Of a DNA stretch of 64,000 bases, positions 1 through 12,389 are shown in pieces. Source of the stretch: Anseranas semipalmata. Taxonomy: Eukaryota > Chordata > Aves > Anseriformes > Anseranatidae. The position numbers and the translations under genes are program-made. Below the pieces are notes generated by a model. That model searched no databases. It saw only the letters and a list, made by a program, of their open reading frames with translations, and was not told where the DNA came from. Every line of letters begins with the position of its first letter. Position 1 is the first letter of the stretch. Where the stretch lies: positions 137,305-201,304 of the forward strand of contig VXAA01003309.1 of assembly GCA_013399115.1 (NCBI GenBank), in the 5' to 3' direction.

Positions 1-696
1 CTCTCAGGTTTTAATGTATTAGATGTTAATGCAAGAGAGAACATCCACTGCTGTATAAGCATTCACAAGGAATTCATGCCTTCCAGTGACCTCTGAAACT
101 TTTGCCAGTGGTTCAATGTACTTCTAACCGTTATTTTTTTTAAAGTGTAAAGGAAAGCACTGCACATTTTTCAGGTCAGCATTGAGCTGACATATTTTAA
201 TACACATTTTTCTAGCCCCTTGTCCATATAGGCTTAATAGTCTAGTATTCAGAAATATGTCTTTATTATCTGAGAAACTGCTCTACTGTGCTACCTATAA
301 CTGTTTAATAGAAGACCAGAGCAATGGTGTTCAGGGCTCCTATTGTATCTATAGGCAGGAGAGGTTCACAGAGCAAGCAATCTCACAGGTAAACTCAAAG
401 GATATTGAACCAAGAGTGTGCCTAGAAGTCACTAGAGAAGAAAAGTGAAAAAATTAAAGGAGCAAAAAATTAATTTCTAAAAATTTTTACTAAAAATTAT
501 TTGTCACTAGTGAGGCTTTGGAATAAAGAACATCATAACTGTTTTCAAAAATTCCATACATTATTTTTATTCTCAACAAATATATCAAATATATCAACTT
601 ACACAGATAGTTTGCATGCATGATAAAAAATAACCATTTTTCTCAGTATTTATGTTAAAGAACTTAGAAAAGATGGGTAACTACTGTATATAGGCA

Positions 697-805
697 TTCT
701 TTTCTTTTCTTTTCTTTTCTTTTCTTTTCTTTTCTTTTCTTTTCTTTTCTTTTCTTTTCTTTTCTTTTCTTTTCTTTTCTTTTCTTTTCTTTTCTTTTCT
801 TTTCT
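697..805. repeat. (TTTTC)n pentanucleotide microsatellite
   Basis: About 22 uninterrupted copies of TTTTC (AAAAG on the other strand) run for 109 bp with no visible substitution. The perfect polypyrimidine/polypurine character means the tract could form a triplex, and its purity suggests recent expansion or a tract that still changes length. Confidence 0.97.
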
Positions 806-1065
806 CAAACTGTGGGTTACTTTATTATTTGAAGTCAGATTTCAGATGGAAGGTCTATTAGACTGAATTCAGCATCTCTTAGAATAGAAGTGTTTGGACA
901 TTTCAATTTGTCCAATAAAACACAAGTGAAGTCAAGATGTTTCCAAGATACTATCCTCATCTATTTATACTTTAATATTAGCAGGTATAATAATTCCATA
1001 AATATTATGAAATTCCATTCAAATAAAGATAAATGAATGTGAGGCATGTAGCAAAACCAACCAAT

Positions 1066-1140
1066 TATTTATATATATATATATATGTAAATATATATAA
1101 AAATATATGTTTATGTTTTATATATGTATTTATGTAAAAA
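1066..1140. repeat. AT-rich low-complexity run
   Basis: A run of (AT)n followed by degenerate TATATGTAAA/TATATAAAA units. It is simple low-complexity DNA. Confidence 0.9.
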
Positions 1141-1343
1141 TATGATTCTGGTTAGTAGAGCTAAAGAAAGGATGTCTTACAAGGATATCTTTGGAGAAAC
1201 TGAAAGTTAAATGTTTCCAGAAAGAACTCAAAATACACCTTGATTTGTAAAGCGTATAGTAATATGCTAAGAAATTTTGTCAGTAGAACACAGAGAACAC
1301 AGGGAACACAAGAAACGTGGTTGTATTGCAGTCCCACCACCAA

Positions 1344-1371
1344 CAAACAAACAAACAAACAAACAAACAAA
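1344..1371. repeat. (CAAA)n microsatellite
   Basis: Seven tandem CAAA units ending in a short A run. The minus-strand open frame beginning with repeated VCLF residues is an artefact of this repeat, not a gene. Confidence 0.95.
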
Positions 1372-3611
1372 AGGTGGAAACTACAGAATAGCTAATAATA
1401 GAATCAGAAAACTGGAAGACTTCAAGATTTACTTGACAGTATTGGAGTGACTTGCACAGCCAGATCTTGTAGTAGTTTGGGGACTTGTAATAGTCAATGC
1501 AGTATCATTATAAGCCTCTTGCAAACCCTAACTACACATCAAAGGAGTGAAAATGACTTGTGATAGTCATTTGTTCTCCTCAGTACACACTGCATTCAAA
1601 TCATCATTTACTGTCAGCACCAAGAGATTTCACAACACAGTAAGAGATTACATATTAGCATCAGACTCTCCAGAAGCCACTGGAACTAAAGGATGAATTT
1701 AATAAGTCTGCTTGTAGTCAGCACCAGATTCTGACTCTTAATAAAACAAGCCTAGAGAAAAGGGGAGTTTAGATAAATTCAAAATAACGTCTGGGATGTG
1801 GATGAACATTTGATCATATTATTGCTATGGTTCAATAGCTATTTTCTAGAAAGACATCTAACCAACACATTGATTTTCAAAAATAACCTGCCATGCACTT
1901 CATTTCTTAAAGCAATGAGATCATGCACTAAGCCATGTTCTGAAAAGTGGAAAAATAAGATATATACTAACATTGTCAAAACACTAAACTAAGATGTTCA
2001 GTGTTATCTGAAGGCACGTGTGATTAGTTCCTTTAACTTAACTTAACTGAAAAGACCAGCTTAAAATAAACAAAAAAATGGGGTACTTAATAAAGCTTCA
2101 ACATTTAATTATAGCAAGACTTACATCACCTTAAATTGACAACCAAAATTTTTTTTCAACCTTGAAACAGTTACATTCCTAAAGTGAGGACAGATATTTG
2201 AGTAGCCAATAACTTTCTTCTCCCCCTACTGCCACTTGAGAAGCACACAGAGACAACAGCAGCATGAGTGCTTCAGCATTCACTGGGAACAGCCAAAGAA
2301 CAAACAGTTCCTGGAGTTTCCAGCAGCACAGGCAGCAGCAGGATAACATTGCCTCCCTTCAATTGCCAAAAGCATTTCAAAGACGATGTTCAGAATCCTT
2401 GGAAACGTCCGGATTAGTTGATTTCCAGCACTGTGAGCCCACACTTTACCAAAAATTTGCATAGTTTAATTTCAAACCTACCCCAGCTTTTCTGTCCCTG
2501 GTAGTAGATACATGCATGGATTAGATAGCTTTGCAAGAGGCGATTCAAGTATGTCTGGTTTTAATTGCAAGAGTGAATTTATTAGGGAACAGCTTTTCTC
2601 AGTTTGATAGTTAGTAGTAACACCACAGACCCTAGAAAGTCACACTATCTTTTATTTAAGGTAAAAATAACCCACTAAAAGCAGATGAGTTCAACATTTA
2701 TTAGATTTGGTTAAGGAAAATTCTTCAGTCTATGCCTAAACAACTGAATAATACTCTTTTAACTCCTCATTCTGCTGAATTTTAAGTACTGAAATACATT
2801 TTTTTGTGCAATGGGGTTTTTAGGAAGCCACAAGACAAACATACGTACTTGCAATATGGGCCTGTTTTACAAAGATTTGAGACAGGAATGATAAAATTAA
2901 AAAGGAAAAAAAAAAAACACAGAAAATTATAACAGCAACTTTGTATTGAGGTTTCTATAAAACATCCTTTATTTTTCTACAGTGGTGTGGATAACTAGAA
3001 ATCTACTTTGGGTCTGATGAAGCAGAAATTGTTCGCAGGCCAAAACCACATTTTCTGTCAGAATGTAAGATCCTGCTTACTTACTGAAGTATAGTTGTTT
3101 TTTTTCTTTTGTGCACACATATCACAGTTGCATGTAGCTGGTTAAGAAAGAAATCCCATGAAAAAAGTAAAGACTTTATTGAGTACTTGCCTGTTGTCTT
3201 TCTTGTTACCATAGTGGATATGTCTGGAAAACCTTGTTTTGAAAACTGAATCCCATGAAAGTATTAAACTGTCTAGCTTGCTTTGTCTGGAACCATGAAT
3301 GTTTCCAGAGTTACGAATATAATTGTTTAAGTTTTGGTAATGACATAGTCTACACATTCAGAAGGAGAAAAAATTACGACCTGCTCACATAGTCAAATGG
3401 CTCTTAATGATCTAATTCAATTTCATACCTTGCTTGCCAGGTGAGAGAAGAACATCGAAGTGTAAAACAATCTCATTCACCTCTCCAATCTGCTTAACAA
3501 GAAATACAGGGAAAGCAGAAGCACTTGGTATACAGGTGGTCCCGAGGCTGTTCCAGTCCAAATTCAGGTCTGCTCAGCAGCCGCTGTTCAGAGGACTCCA
3601 CCACACTTAGG

Positions 3612-3633
3612 TAATGCTGCTTAAGCAGCATTA
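3612..3633. repeat. Perfect 22-bp palindrome without spacer
   Basis: The half-site TAATGCTGCTT is followed directly by its exact reverse complement AAGCAGCATTA. It is self-complementary over 22 bp with no loop, so it could be a dimer-binding site or a chance palindrome. No nearby gene gives it a function. Confidence 0.85.
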
Positions 3634-4262
3634 ACTTTGGCCCAGTTACCATGCACTGAACTGCACTAAATAAGATGCTGCAGAGAGAAACTGATTTTTG
3701 GCTGTTAAAACCCTGTCCTCCATTATGCTGAGAAAGCTCAGCTGAATACCCATGGAGATGCTTCTAAGGTCTATTAAGAGGGAACAGCATGGAGCCTGCA
3801 ATTGTATCAAAGACACTGTATCTGATCAGTGCTACATAACAAATTATCACAGTCTTAAATGGTGAGGAAAGAACAGCATGAATATGGGAAACTGATATAA
3901 TTAATGTTTCCACTTTAATAGTTATCATTTGGAGAATTTTAGTTTCACAGTATGTAAGTCAGCTTAAAGAAATATTTCTGTTGAGTATTGTATTCTTAGT
4001 CTTGACTGCTAGACAACCATTTGCTGAGTCAACCCTATACTGAGACTGGTAGTTCCACCATTGATAATGAAACTCAAAACTATAAACATGCCAAGCTAAT
4101 TCATGCATTTGTTATTTTTTATTTTTCAGAGAATTATTTTTTCCTGTGGCTTATACATTTTTGATTTTTGAAAAAATCCTGGTGGTTTCCACATAGTCCA
4201 TCTAACATCCATGCTTCTTAAAAATGTCATTTTTTTTTAAAAAGCAGTAACATAGGAATATG

Positions 4263-5037
4263 TTATTCCCATCTTGGGGGATGGGAGGCTGGAGAGCAGC
4301 CTTGCAGGAAGGAATCTGGGCGTTTTGTTTGACAGCAAGTTGAATCTGAGTCCACAGCATGCCCTGGCAGCCAAAAGCGCCAATCCATACCCTGGGGTGC
4401 ATCAGGCACAGCATTGCTAGCCGGTCGAGGGAAGGGGTTGTCCCGCTCTGCTCTGCACTGGTGCGGCCTCACCTCAAGCACTGTGTGCAGTTTGGGGCAC
4501 CACAGTATAAAAAGGACTAAAAAGGACATAAAACTATTAGGGAGAGTCCAAAGGAGGGCAACAAAGATGGTGAGGGGTCTAGAGGGGAAGACATATGAGG
4601 AGTGGCTGAGGTCACTTGGTTTGTTCAGCCCAGAGAAGAGGAGGCTGAGGGGAGGCCTCAGGAGACCTCAGTCTCCTGGCCTACAGCCGGCCTACAACCG
4701 GCCTGCAGCTTCCTCACGAGGGGAGCGGAGGGGCAGGCGCTGATCTCTGCTCTCTGGAGACAGTGACAGGACCCGAGGGAACGCATTGGAGCTGCAACAG
4801 GGGAGGGTCGGGCTATGTGTCAGGAAAAGGTTCTTCACTGAGAGGGTGGTCGGTCACTGGCACAGGCTCCCCAGGGAAGTGGTCACAGCACCAAGCCTGT
4901 TGGAGTTCAAGAAGCATTTGGACAACGCTCTCAGACACATGGTTTAATTTTTAGGTAGTCCTGTGTGGAGCCAGGAGTTGGACTCCATGATCCTTGGTGG
5001 GTACCTTCTTACTCAGGATATTCTATGATTCTATGAA
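4263..5037 (+). mobile_element. CR1: CR1 LINE, 3' fragment (5'-truncated)
   Basis: The 3' part of a CR1 non-LTR retrotransposon in plus orientation. It carries the end of the ORF2 reverse-transcriptase region and then the 3' untranslated tail, which closes with two ATTCTATG octamers at 5,020-5,036, the hallmark of CR1 ends. It lacks the endonuclease and all catalytic RT motifs, so it is a dead 5'-truncated insertion. The left border is approximate because the first 100 bases are diverged. No target-site duplication is apparent, which is usual for CR1. Confidence 0.93.
4414..4743 (+). pseudogene. CR1 ORF2 C-terminal remnant
   Basis: An open frame of 109 codons. Its middle third encodes the conserved end of CR1 ORF2: residues about 41-75 include [18 protein letters not shown] and a segment ending [17 protein letters not shown]. 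This is the region after the RT palm, not a catalytic part. The first 35 residues are out of frame with ORF2: the recognisable coding sequence for [18 protein letters not shown] (about 4,460-4,510) lies in another frame, so a frameshift separates them. It also reads into the 3' tail. No function is expected. It is part of the CR1 fragment spanning 4,263-5,037. Confidence 0.85.
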
Positions 5038-5439
5038 TAATCAATTTAAATTACAAAAAAAGTTCCTTTCTTAGTGTCTGATTATGGAAACAAACACCTA
5101 TCATACTTCAGGCTGTTGTGCTTGGACTCCTGTCAAGGGAGGAACTCCATGCTATGATAAACCATCCGTGAGCTGTGTAGCTTCTAGTTTCTGAAAAAGT
5201 TTCATGGGTGTTTGCTTGGGACCACTGCACCACCATGACCACACAGCAGCTATTGTTTGGTATTTCCATTCTAGTCGCATCCCAAAACTCACTTGCTTAT
5301 GATGTCACATTTATCCCCTGGGCTTTACAAGAAGCTGAAATCCATAGCAGTATTTGGGTTGAAAGTTCATTGATATAAATGACTGCAAGGTGATGGCAAA
5401 CAATCCTAACTTGAGGTTTGCAGTATTTAAAAGGCATCC

Positions 5440-5870
5440 CCATTGCATGTCTGTGCCATGGAGCAGCAAGAGCCTGTCTGGTCCATTGAAGAGGATGAGC
5501 CAGCAGCTGCAAATGAGTACGGCACAGGCAGGGCATTGCCCTCCCTGATGAAGGCACGGACCCACGGCATCAGGGCAGGGTGGTGACAGGGAGAGGGTCC
5601 ATAAGCAGTCCCAGGCATGGCAAGGTCACAAGTCAAGTCTAGGGTGAGCCCAGGGAGTCCCTTTGCGGACTGCCGGAGGTAGGACTGGAAACAAGGCTTC
5701 CTGCAGCTTGGGTGGAAGGTCTGTCCAGGAAGCCCACAAAACAGGACAGTAGGAGACACATGTGGGCTCAGGGACACCTACAGCGTAACTCAGGTCCAGT
5801 CTTCAGGGAGGTCTAGTTGTCCAGGAATGAGCCCCTAAATGTAACCCCTGTTCTCACAGGCAGAGGTGGT
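5440..5870. other. GC-richer patch of unknown origin
   Basis: About 430 bp with clearly higher G+C than its surroundings and several GGGAG/CCAGG-type words. It gives overlapping short frames on the minus strand (for example 5,427-5,777), but none shows a recognisable domain. It lacks the CR1 octamer end and I could not align it by eye to any CR1 part. It may be an old LTR or DNA-transposon remnant or simply unique sequence. Confidence 0.35.
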
Positions 5871-7031
5871 GGGTATAGCAGTATATGCTACTTTTATGTA
5901 GTGTTCATATTTTTCAATGATCTGAAAGAATTTTCATTAAGTCAATCATTTTGGTAATAGTGACTGCTGCTTATGATCAGAAGTATTTATTGAACACTAA
6001 CACAATACATTTATCCTTTTCTCTATTTTTTTCCTCCTATTCCATTTTGAAAGATATACACTATCTAGTGATTTTCACTTTTCCTCTTGCTAGCTGACAG
6101 TTGTATTGCAGAAATATAATTGTAAAGAAAATTCCCTGTATTCTGAAATATTTTTTTTTTTGTTGTTGTTGTTATGAAGACCAGAAGAGGTGAGGCATGA
6201 ATCAACTGCTAAATGTTTGCTTGTCTTTTTAAAGCATCTTTTTTGATCTTCTTAAAATCCCAGCCAAAAGAAAGACCTTGGCAGTAAGAGGTAGGATATA
6301 CATGAAAACAAACAAAAATCAGATAGTTAAGTGCATCATCATTTTTTATGCAGCCAGCAAGAGCCAAGAAGTGTGAGCCTAAACCCTGTTCAGTAAAACT
6401 AAGTCCTTCCACTGACTTTAGCACACACTGGTCATGTCCTGGTGCAGTACAACCTAAACAAATAGAGAAAAGCCTGTTGGAGACATTTTGATATAGAGGG
6501 TCCAATTAATCCTTAGATAAGAACTAAAAATTAACTTGTGTGTTTCAGACATTTCAGTTGGATTTTTTATTAGACATAAATAATCTTATTTTTCCCCCCT
6601 CAACCAGCTTTTCAAGGGCTCTTCCTGTAGTTGTCATGCAGTTTTAATACAATGAACATTCATTACAGCAACATTAATCTGGCAGACATTACACTTCAAA
6701 TAATTGCTGCCTGCCTTATGATTCCTGGTTTGTCCTTTTGTAAGCATTAATTACATATGTCAACAACAATCAGTTTAGAGTAAGATAATTGCAGGTATGG
6801 AAAAAAGGTTACTCTTAGCAAATATGTACTTGAAAGATAATGTCTTCATAGTATTAGTATTTTATTTACTTCAACAGCTTCATGAATTTTTTGGAGGCAC
6901 CTTAGTTTAGTTATATAAGTAAAATGGACTATCCATTATAATCTTCGTTATCATTCTAATTTTTTTTTTTTGTGGGTGGGGTAGGGGGAGTATATGTATT
7001 TATCACACCAGCTAACAGATTTGGGATTTCG

Positions 7032-7048
7032 TTTTTTTTTTTTTTTTT
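7032..7048. repeat. Poly-T tract (T17)
   Basis: Homopolymer of 17 T within a T-rich segment. It could be the reverse of an old poly-A tail, but no recognisable retrosequence abuts it. Confidence 0.9.
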
Positions 7049-7127
7049 CATAGCAAACAAGACAAGATATTTGTTGATGTTTTTGGACAAATATATAGGT
7101 ATTTATAGATATTTATTTCACTCCAGC

Positions 7128-7193
7128 ATGTTTAAAGAACTACTCACAGAACTCACAGAACTCACAGAACACATGTTTAAAGAACTACTCACA
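7128..7193 (+). repeat. 44-bp tandem duplication with internal 9-mer repeat
   Basis: The 22-mer beginning CATGTTTAAAGAACTACTC occurs at 7,128-7,149 and again, identical, at 7,172-7,193. Between them the 9-mer ACTCACAGA is itself repeated. This is a nested tandem duplication, probably from replication slippage. Confidence 0.9.
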
Positions 7194-7935
7194 TTACTCA
7201 ATAATATAACTTTTTGAAGATAGTCCTATAAGTTTTTGCCAATTGCAATAATTTTGATAAATCTTTCTAACTTGCTCATGTAATTATCTCAGTATTCTGT
7301 TTAGCTGTGGATTTTCAAGGTCTGCAAACATGTCCTGGATCACAAATTTGACTTGACTTATTCTTTTTAGATCCTTATTGTTTTTATTTGCTCTATTTAT
7401 GAAATCATCTGATGTTTGCCTTCTTCATCCATAACAAACTCATATAAACATTGTTAAAAACCCGAAATGGAGGTGAACCGACAACCTCTCGAGTTATTTT
7501 GGTACAGCATTTCTTTACCTTTACAGCTAGAAAGCTTCACCTAATATCTAATACCTTTGCAAACTAAAAATCTTCTTGTGTTATCCCTAGTGGGCATGGA
7601 GGAGAACTGATCACTGTTCTGCTGTAATAATAAAATTTTACTTGCTGGAGGACTGCTTTCATGTCACCGCTTCATCTCCTTCATAGCAGACATTTCCAGT
7701 GTCTTCAGTTTTTCTTCATAGGTCATGTTTTATAAATATATATTTTTATTTATACATGTAATTTCACATACCTCTCATTAGTATTAATCTCTCAGATCTC
7801 TTCAACTTGTCTTTAGGCATAGTAGTACCCGTGTCCTGGCTGAGGCTTTACCAACATCTAGCAGAATGACTTAGCACCTCTGTGTTTCTCATAAAACATT
7901 TCCTTTTAAACCGGTCAGAGTGAATTGATTTACCT

Positions 7936-7979
7936 TGAAACAATAGCATGTTGCATTGTTTCAACATGCTATTGTTTCA
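7936..7979. repeat. Perfect inverted repeat, 18-bp arms, 8-nt loop
   Basis: The left arm TGAAACAATAGCATGTTG (7,936-7,953) and right arm CAACATGCTATTGTTTCA (7,962-7,979) are exact reverse complements separated by 8 nt. The transcript would fold into a strong hairpin. It is shorter than a typical pre-miRNA stem and is probably a non-B DNA or template-switch product. Confidence 0.92.
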
Positions 7980-8210
7980 TCAATATGCAGTTTTGGGGCC
8001 AGTGTAACTCCTAGGTCATTTTATGCTGTACTGCTGCATATCTACTTTTCCACAAATATTTCAACCTCTGTTTCAGATCTCTAGAGCTGATCTTCTGTTC
8101 TTGTTCAGCTCAGCCATTTGCACCACCTATTACCTCTCCAGAAGACTGAACATCAATAGATATAAAACTAATATGTCAAAATAGAGGAAAGCATGTAACT
8201 GTTATTTCTC

Positions 8211-8350
8211 AGTATATATATATTAAAAATATTTATTTATTTATTTATTTTATTAATATTCATGTATACACTATATAAATATATAAATATTATATATATT
8301 TATATATATATAAAATCTACATTTATATATATTTATATATATGTAAAATC
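8211..8350. repeat. AT microsatellite cluster
   Basis: Mixed (TA)n, (TTTA)n and a roughly 35-bp unit ending TAAAATCTAC / TAAAATCTGC that appears twice. Low-complexity, no coding content. Confidence 0.9.
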
Positions 8351-8460
8351 TGCAATTCAAACTTAGACAACCAGAACTGTCTTGAACCGTAGTTATAAAC
8401 TTCTAACTAACTAAATAATGACTTCTAAAAACATGTGATTATACTTCTAAGAATGCACCT

Positions 8461-8491
8461 TTTTTTTTTCTTTTTTTTCTTTTTTTTTTTT
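8461..8491. repeat. Poly-T tract with two C interruptions
   Basis: Thirty-one bases of T broken only by two single C residues. Simple sequence. Confidence 0.92.
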
Positions 8492-9769
8492 ATACACTGA
8501 ATTCAAGCTAAAACTCCAAAGAGAAAACTTGTTTTTCAGCCATAGCATATTCAAAGTCACAACCAGTGAGATTATGAGATACCTCTTTCAGCATCTGGCT
8601 AAACAGGTTATAATTCACTGGTACAGGCTTTAATTTTTATTATTTAGAGTGTACAGGGATTTTTTTTTTCTGAGACTGTTTTACTCAAATATTAACTACA
8701 CATAGAGGAACATAAATTATTTGTTGGTTTATGTCTGTCCCCAGCCTATCAATGGTGTAGTTGGGGCAGCTGAAAAAGGCTGAAAAGACTTCTCATTTGA
8801 TAGCTTAAAATGAAATGTCTCAATCTGACAAAGCACTAAAGAACAGAATATTGATTAAGCTAAAATGGATAGCAGCCTTCTCATATGGGTAATGAATTTA
8901 TGCTTAAAGCATATAAATACATAGAATTTCATTATTAAAACCTTAAAATTATGAAGGGATTCTTAAAAAAGAGAAGAATTACATTTTATCTACTCATATC
9001 GTCTATTGATGCAGTGCATTAATAAAACATCTAGCACTTTCAGAAAAGGTTGGTAATTAGTTGTCGGCACTTATCTACTAATGACAGCTGCAGAGGATAT
9101 ATTCTTAACTTATATTTTATTCAGGTACTAATGGTTAGAGTTAGAAGAATAATTAGCATACCAGGACATGATGATTCATGCCATTATTGATTTTGTTGCA
9201 GCCAACTTCATGCTTCCATGCCAAAATTGTCATAGTGATTATTTGTGGCTACTGGTATGCAACCCTTATATCAGATTTCTGTCTGGACGGTAACAACTTT
9301 TATAAAATATTTAGTAAGAATCTGCATGACCCAGGAATTTTCTTGAAGCTTAGTTTTACTTGCTTATTTTCATTTTAAAATCTTTCAGCAACTAAAAATA
9401 CAGTGTGATTTCCTGGTTTGGAGACACTGAATATTTTTTTTGTGGAGGCTGAATGATATTTTATTGAATGATATTTTAAATATACGGAGTATATTAGGGA
9501 ACTGAAGAATTGTAATATATTGTTGCAATTAATCATAAGGAGGGTGCAGGATCTGGGGGGTGTTCAGTACATTTCATATCAGCGGAAATTTGGCTGGAAC
9601 AAAAACACTTAAGTCAGACACCTTGGATACAAAGAATACATTCTTTTTCTAGTATATCTCATCCGTCAGTTAGCTCTGAAGACTTCAGGGCCGGATTGGC
9701 TTTCATGTGGGAAATATCCAAACAGAGGACACTGAAATCTGTCAACTTCTAAACAGGTTGTGCTTTCAG

Positions 9770-9792
9770 AAAAAAAAAAAAAAAAAAAAAAA
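9770..9792 (+). repeat. Poly-A tract (A23)
   Basis: Twenty-three consecutive A. I looked upstream for a processed pseudogene or SINE body, and saw neither a convincing AATAAA nor flanking target-site duplications, so it is called only as a homopolymer. Confidence 0.9.
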
Positions 9793-11100
9793 GTTATTCG
9801 TATAGTTTATGAGATCCACCAGATCTTGCTGGAACTGGGAAATGAGGGATGTGATCACACATTCGCTCCTGGGACTACCTAGCTCAAGTCTGATGCAGAG
9901 CTCAGGCTAGGAGCCAGTGGGGAAAAGGAAAATGAGAGAAAGGTACATCTCGAGTTCTGAGGCAGCTGACTTGGCATCTAATATAGGGGAATGTCAAGAC
10001 CATGGATATTTTTCCACCAATCATTCCTTGGTATGATATCTACAACTGTGTGCTGATATTGCTAACTATGGAATAGTTGCAACACAGGAACGTTATTATG
10101 TGCATTGGGTGTCTAGTATGCATAAGCAGTTGAACCCATCTGTGTAGTGAGTTCATATCATTCGATTTTAGAGGAAGAAAACCCAGATACAACACAGAGG
10201 AGGAAACTCAAGACACTAAAAGGATCATAAGGTGTGCTTACATCCTACACAGAAAAAAAAAAAAAAAACAGCAGTCAGGATTTAATGTGGCTTATGAACC
10301 ACATTTGCCCTGAAGGTTAGACATAGATGTTGATCAAGGGACTGATAAATGGACCGAGGTTTCACCACAGTTAGGAAATCAATTCTAGTATTTCTAGAGT
10401 ATGGAAGATGGTCTTCGATTACTTTAGGGAATAAAAAAATAAATAAAAAATGACAAGAAATGCCATCATCAGAAGTATAGAAAGGAGTGTTTAAGAGTTT
10501 CCTTGTTCATTTAAGGTAAACTGTATCCAGGTAAGGCTTGTTTCAGGAATGAAAGAAGTGCCAAGGTAACGCTACAAATAGATTTAATGTAAAGGGAAAA
10601 CATCTTCAAAGCTCTTGTCAACTAGGCATATATAAGATATTGCTAACAAAATGTTTGTAAGCACTTGTTAAAATTCAAAGTACCAACTGAATCAATACCA
10701 GCACCAGCGTGCTTAGTATTTACGAGCATCTTTATGAATGTGACTTGCTTTGCATATGCTTTTGGGGAAGGTCTATTTCAGTTAGTAGCCTTATGTGAAT
10801 GCAAAAACATGCATTAGAGAGAACAAGCATATTTGCTATCCATTGTTCATTATTCATCGTTTGTCACTCTCCTTTTTAGAAAAGTTTTAATCATCCAATG
10901 AAGGCACAGACAGTGCTATGTGCCTAAGGCAACCAACTGTACAAGTTAATGCCTAACAAAAAGCTGAATTATACAACATCCGAAGACCCCATAGATTGAA
11001 AATTTTCATTTATTTACTGAATACTTGTTAGGAGCATACAGTAACTGGGCCACGTTTTGTAATGCTTTATTGACAAAAAGAAAGGGTATCAATATCAGAT

Positions 11101-11178
11101 TTTATTATTATTATTATTTTTCCAGGTTGTTTGCTTTGGTTTGGTGTATTTTGGTGTGGTTTGGTTTGGTGTGATGAA
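11101..11178. repeat. (TTA)n followed by TTTGG/GTGTGG-rich run
   Basis: A short (TTA)n array (11,101-11,119) is followed by GGTTTGGTGTA-like G/T-rich units to 11,178. Degenerate simple sequence. Confidence 0.8.
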
Positions 11179-12389
11179 TAATTCAATCAGCTTTACAATT
11201 TGGACTAAAATCTTTCTAGGTAAAAAGTCAGTTTCAAAGCTGTATAGACACATCTTTTTACAAGATTGTCTCTAGCTAAAGAAAGGTCCTCATGGTGAAA
11301 AATGAATGTGGAACCATAGGAGGTAGTCAGGAGGCACAGACCATACCACTGGGATATTTGTAGATATACCATCAGCTTTGCACTGCAGTCAGGCCTAGAA
11401 GAAAGTGAAAATGCTAAACATTTTGAATTCTGGTTTATAACCAAGTGGCAACATTTAAAAAGAAGGATTTTCACTGTTATTTATTTCAAGCAGTTCTCTA
11501 TCAAATTAGCTTGCAACAAACTGGAGGCTTACTGAGCTGATATTTGTTTTAGTTGCTACAGCCTTCACTCTATTTTTATTTTTATTTTTAAATCAACTGA
11601 GTAAAGGACTGAACTTCCCAACTCCACCAGAATTGTTTAAACAAAATGATAGTGGGGAATTCCCATTTATGCATGTTTTGTTTTAAAAATCAAAATAAAC
11701 TAACATTTCTCCTAGGAGTCAGCAGCAAAAAGAGCTCTGCTGAGAATAACTAGAGGATCCCCTTTAAATTTAGTCAATGAATGTGCTTCAGCCTTCACTT
11801 GGAAACCTGGGAAAACTAAATGTATCTTCTGGGCACTCAGGAAAGGTAATGGATTCTCCTTTTGTGTGCTCTTACTCTAAAACAAGAATGTTTTGATGGA
11901 CAAGGAAAAGAAAATGAATTTTGGAAATAACAGTTAAAGATACCTACAAGTAAGGAAGATTTGTTAACATCCTTGTAGTTTCTTGGGCAACAGGTTTTTC
12001 CTCAATATTAGTATCTGTCAGGTAGGGGAAAATAATACAAGACCTTTCATGTGAACTGGCTTTGAAAATGAGGTTCTGATTTAGATTTTTTTCTTTATCC
12101 AGTTTCAGTTCAAATGAAACTGAATTCTTTTTTCTTTTTTTTTTAATTCTCATAAATTTTGACTTCTAAAACAGGTTACCTAAAAATATTGCATACGTTT
12201 CCATGCTTCCAGCGAAGCATACATTTCCAAAATCAGATGAGTTTACCTCATTCTTTTGGGCTGCAGTGAAAGTGACACCTCATTTACACCACTGTTGTAC
12301 AGATGTGTTTAGGTGCATAGCTGCAGTGAATCTGAGGACCCCTGGCAGATGGGGTCAGATGGGCAGTTCCAGATCCAGAAATTATAGAC

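Larger units (their letters stand above)
1..4262. other. AT-rich non-coding stretch
   Basis: No recognisable gene. Open frames here are under 75 codons and show no domain or motif I can name. The stretch holds the (TTTTC)n array, an AT dinucleotide run, a (CAAA)n array and a 22-bp palindrome, listed separately. Around 3,530-3,620 the sequence is somewhat more GC-rich, but I could not assign it to a repeat family. Confidence 0.7.
5038..12389. other. AT-rich non-coding stretch with one GC-richer patch
   Basis: No recognisable gene. Contents are the unidentified GC-richer patch at 5,440-5,870, homopolymer tracts, a 44-bp duplication, an 18-bp-arm hairpin and a large AT cluster, each listed separately. 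The open frames are short and overlap on both strands without family motifs. Confidence 0.65.

Noticed and set aside
2264..2464. CAG-containing frame encoding a glutamine-rich peptide
   Set aside because: The glutamines come from a few scattered CAG codons. The opposite strand is open as well and no motif is present.
4202..4529. Minus-strand open frames over the CR1 tail
   Set aside because: They are antisense shadows of the plus-strand CR1 fragment and have no domain of their own.
9541..9792. Processed pseudogene ending in A23
   Set aside because: There is no convincing polyadenylation signal at the right distance, no target-site duplication and no recognisable coding similarity upstream.
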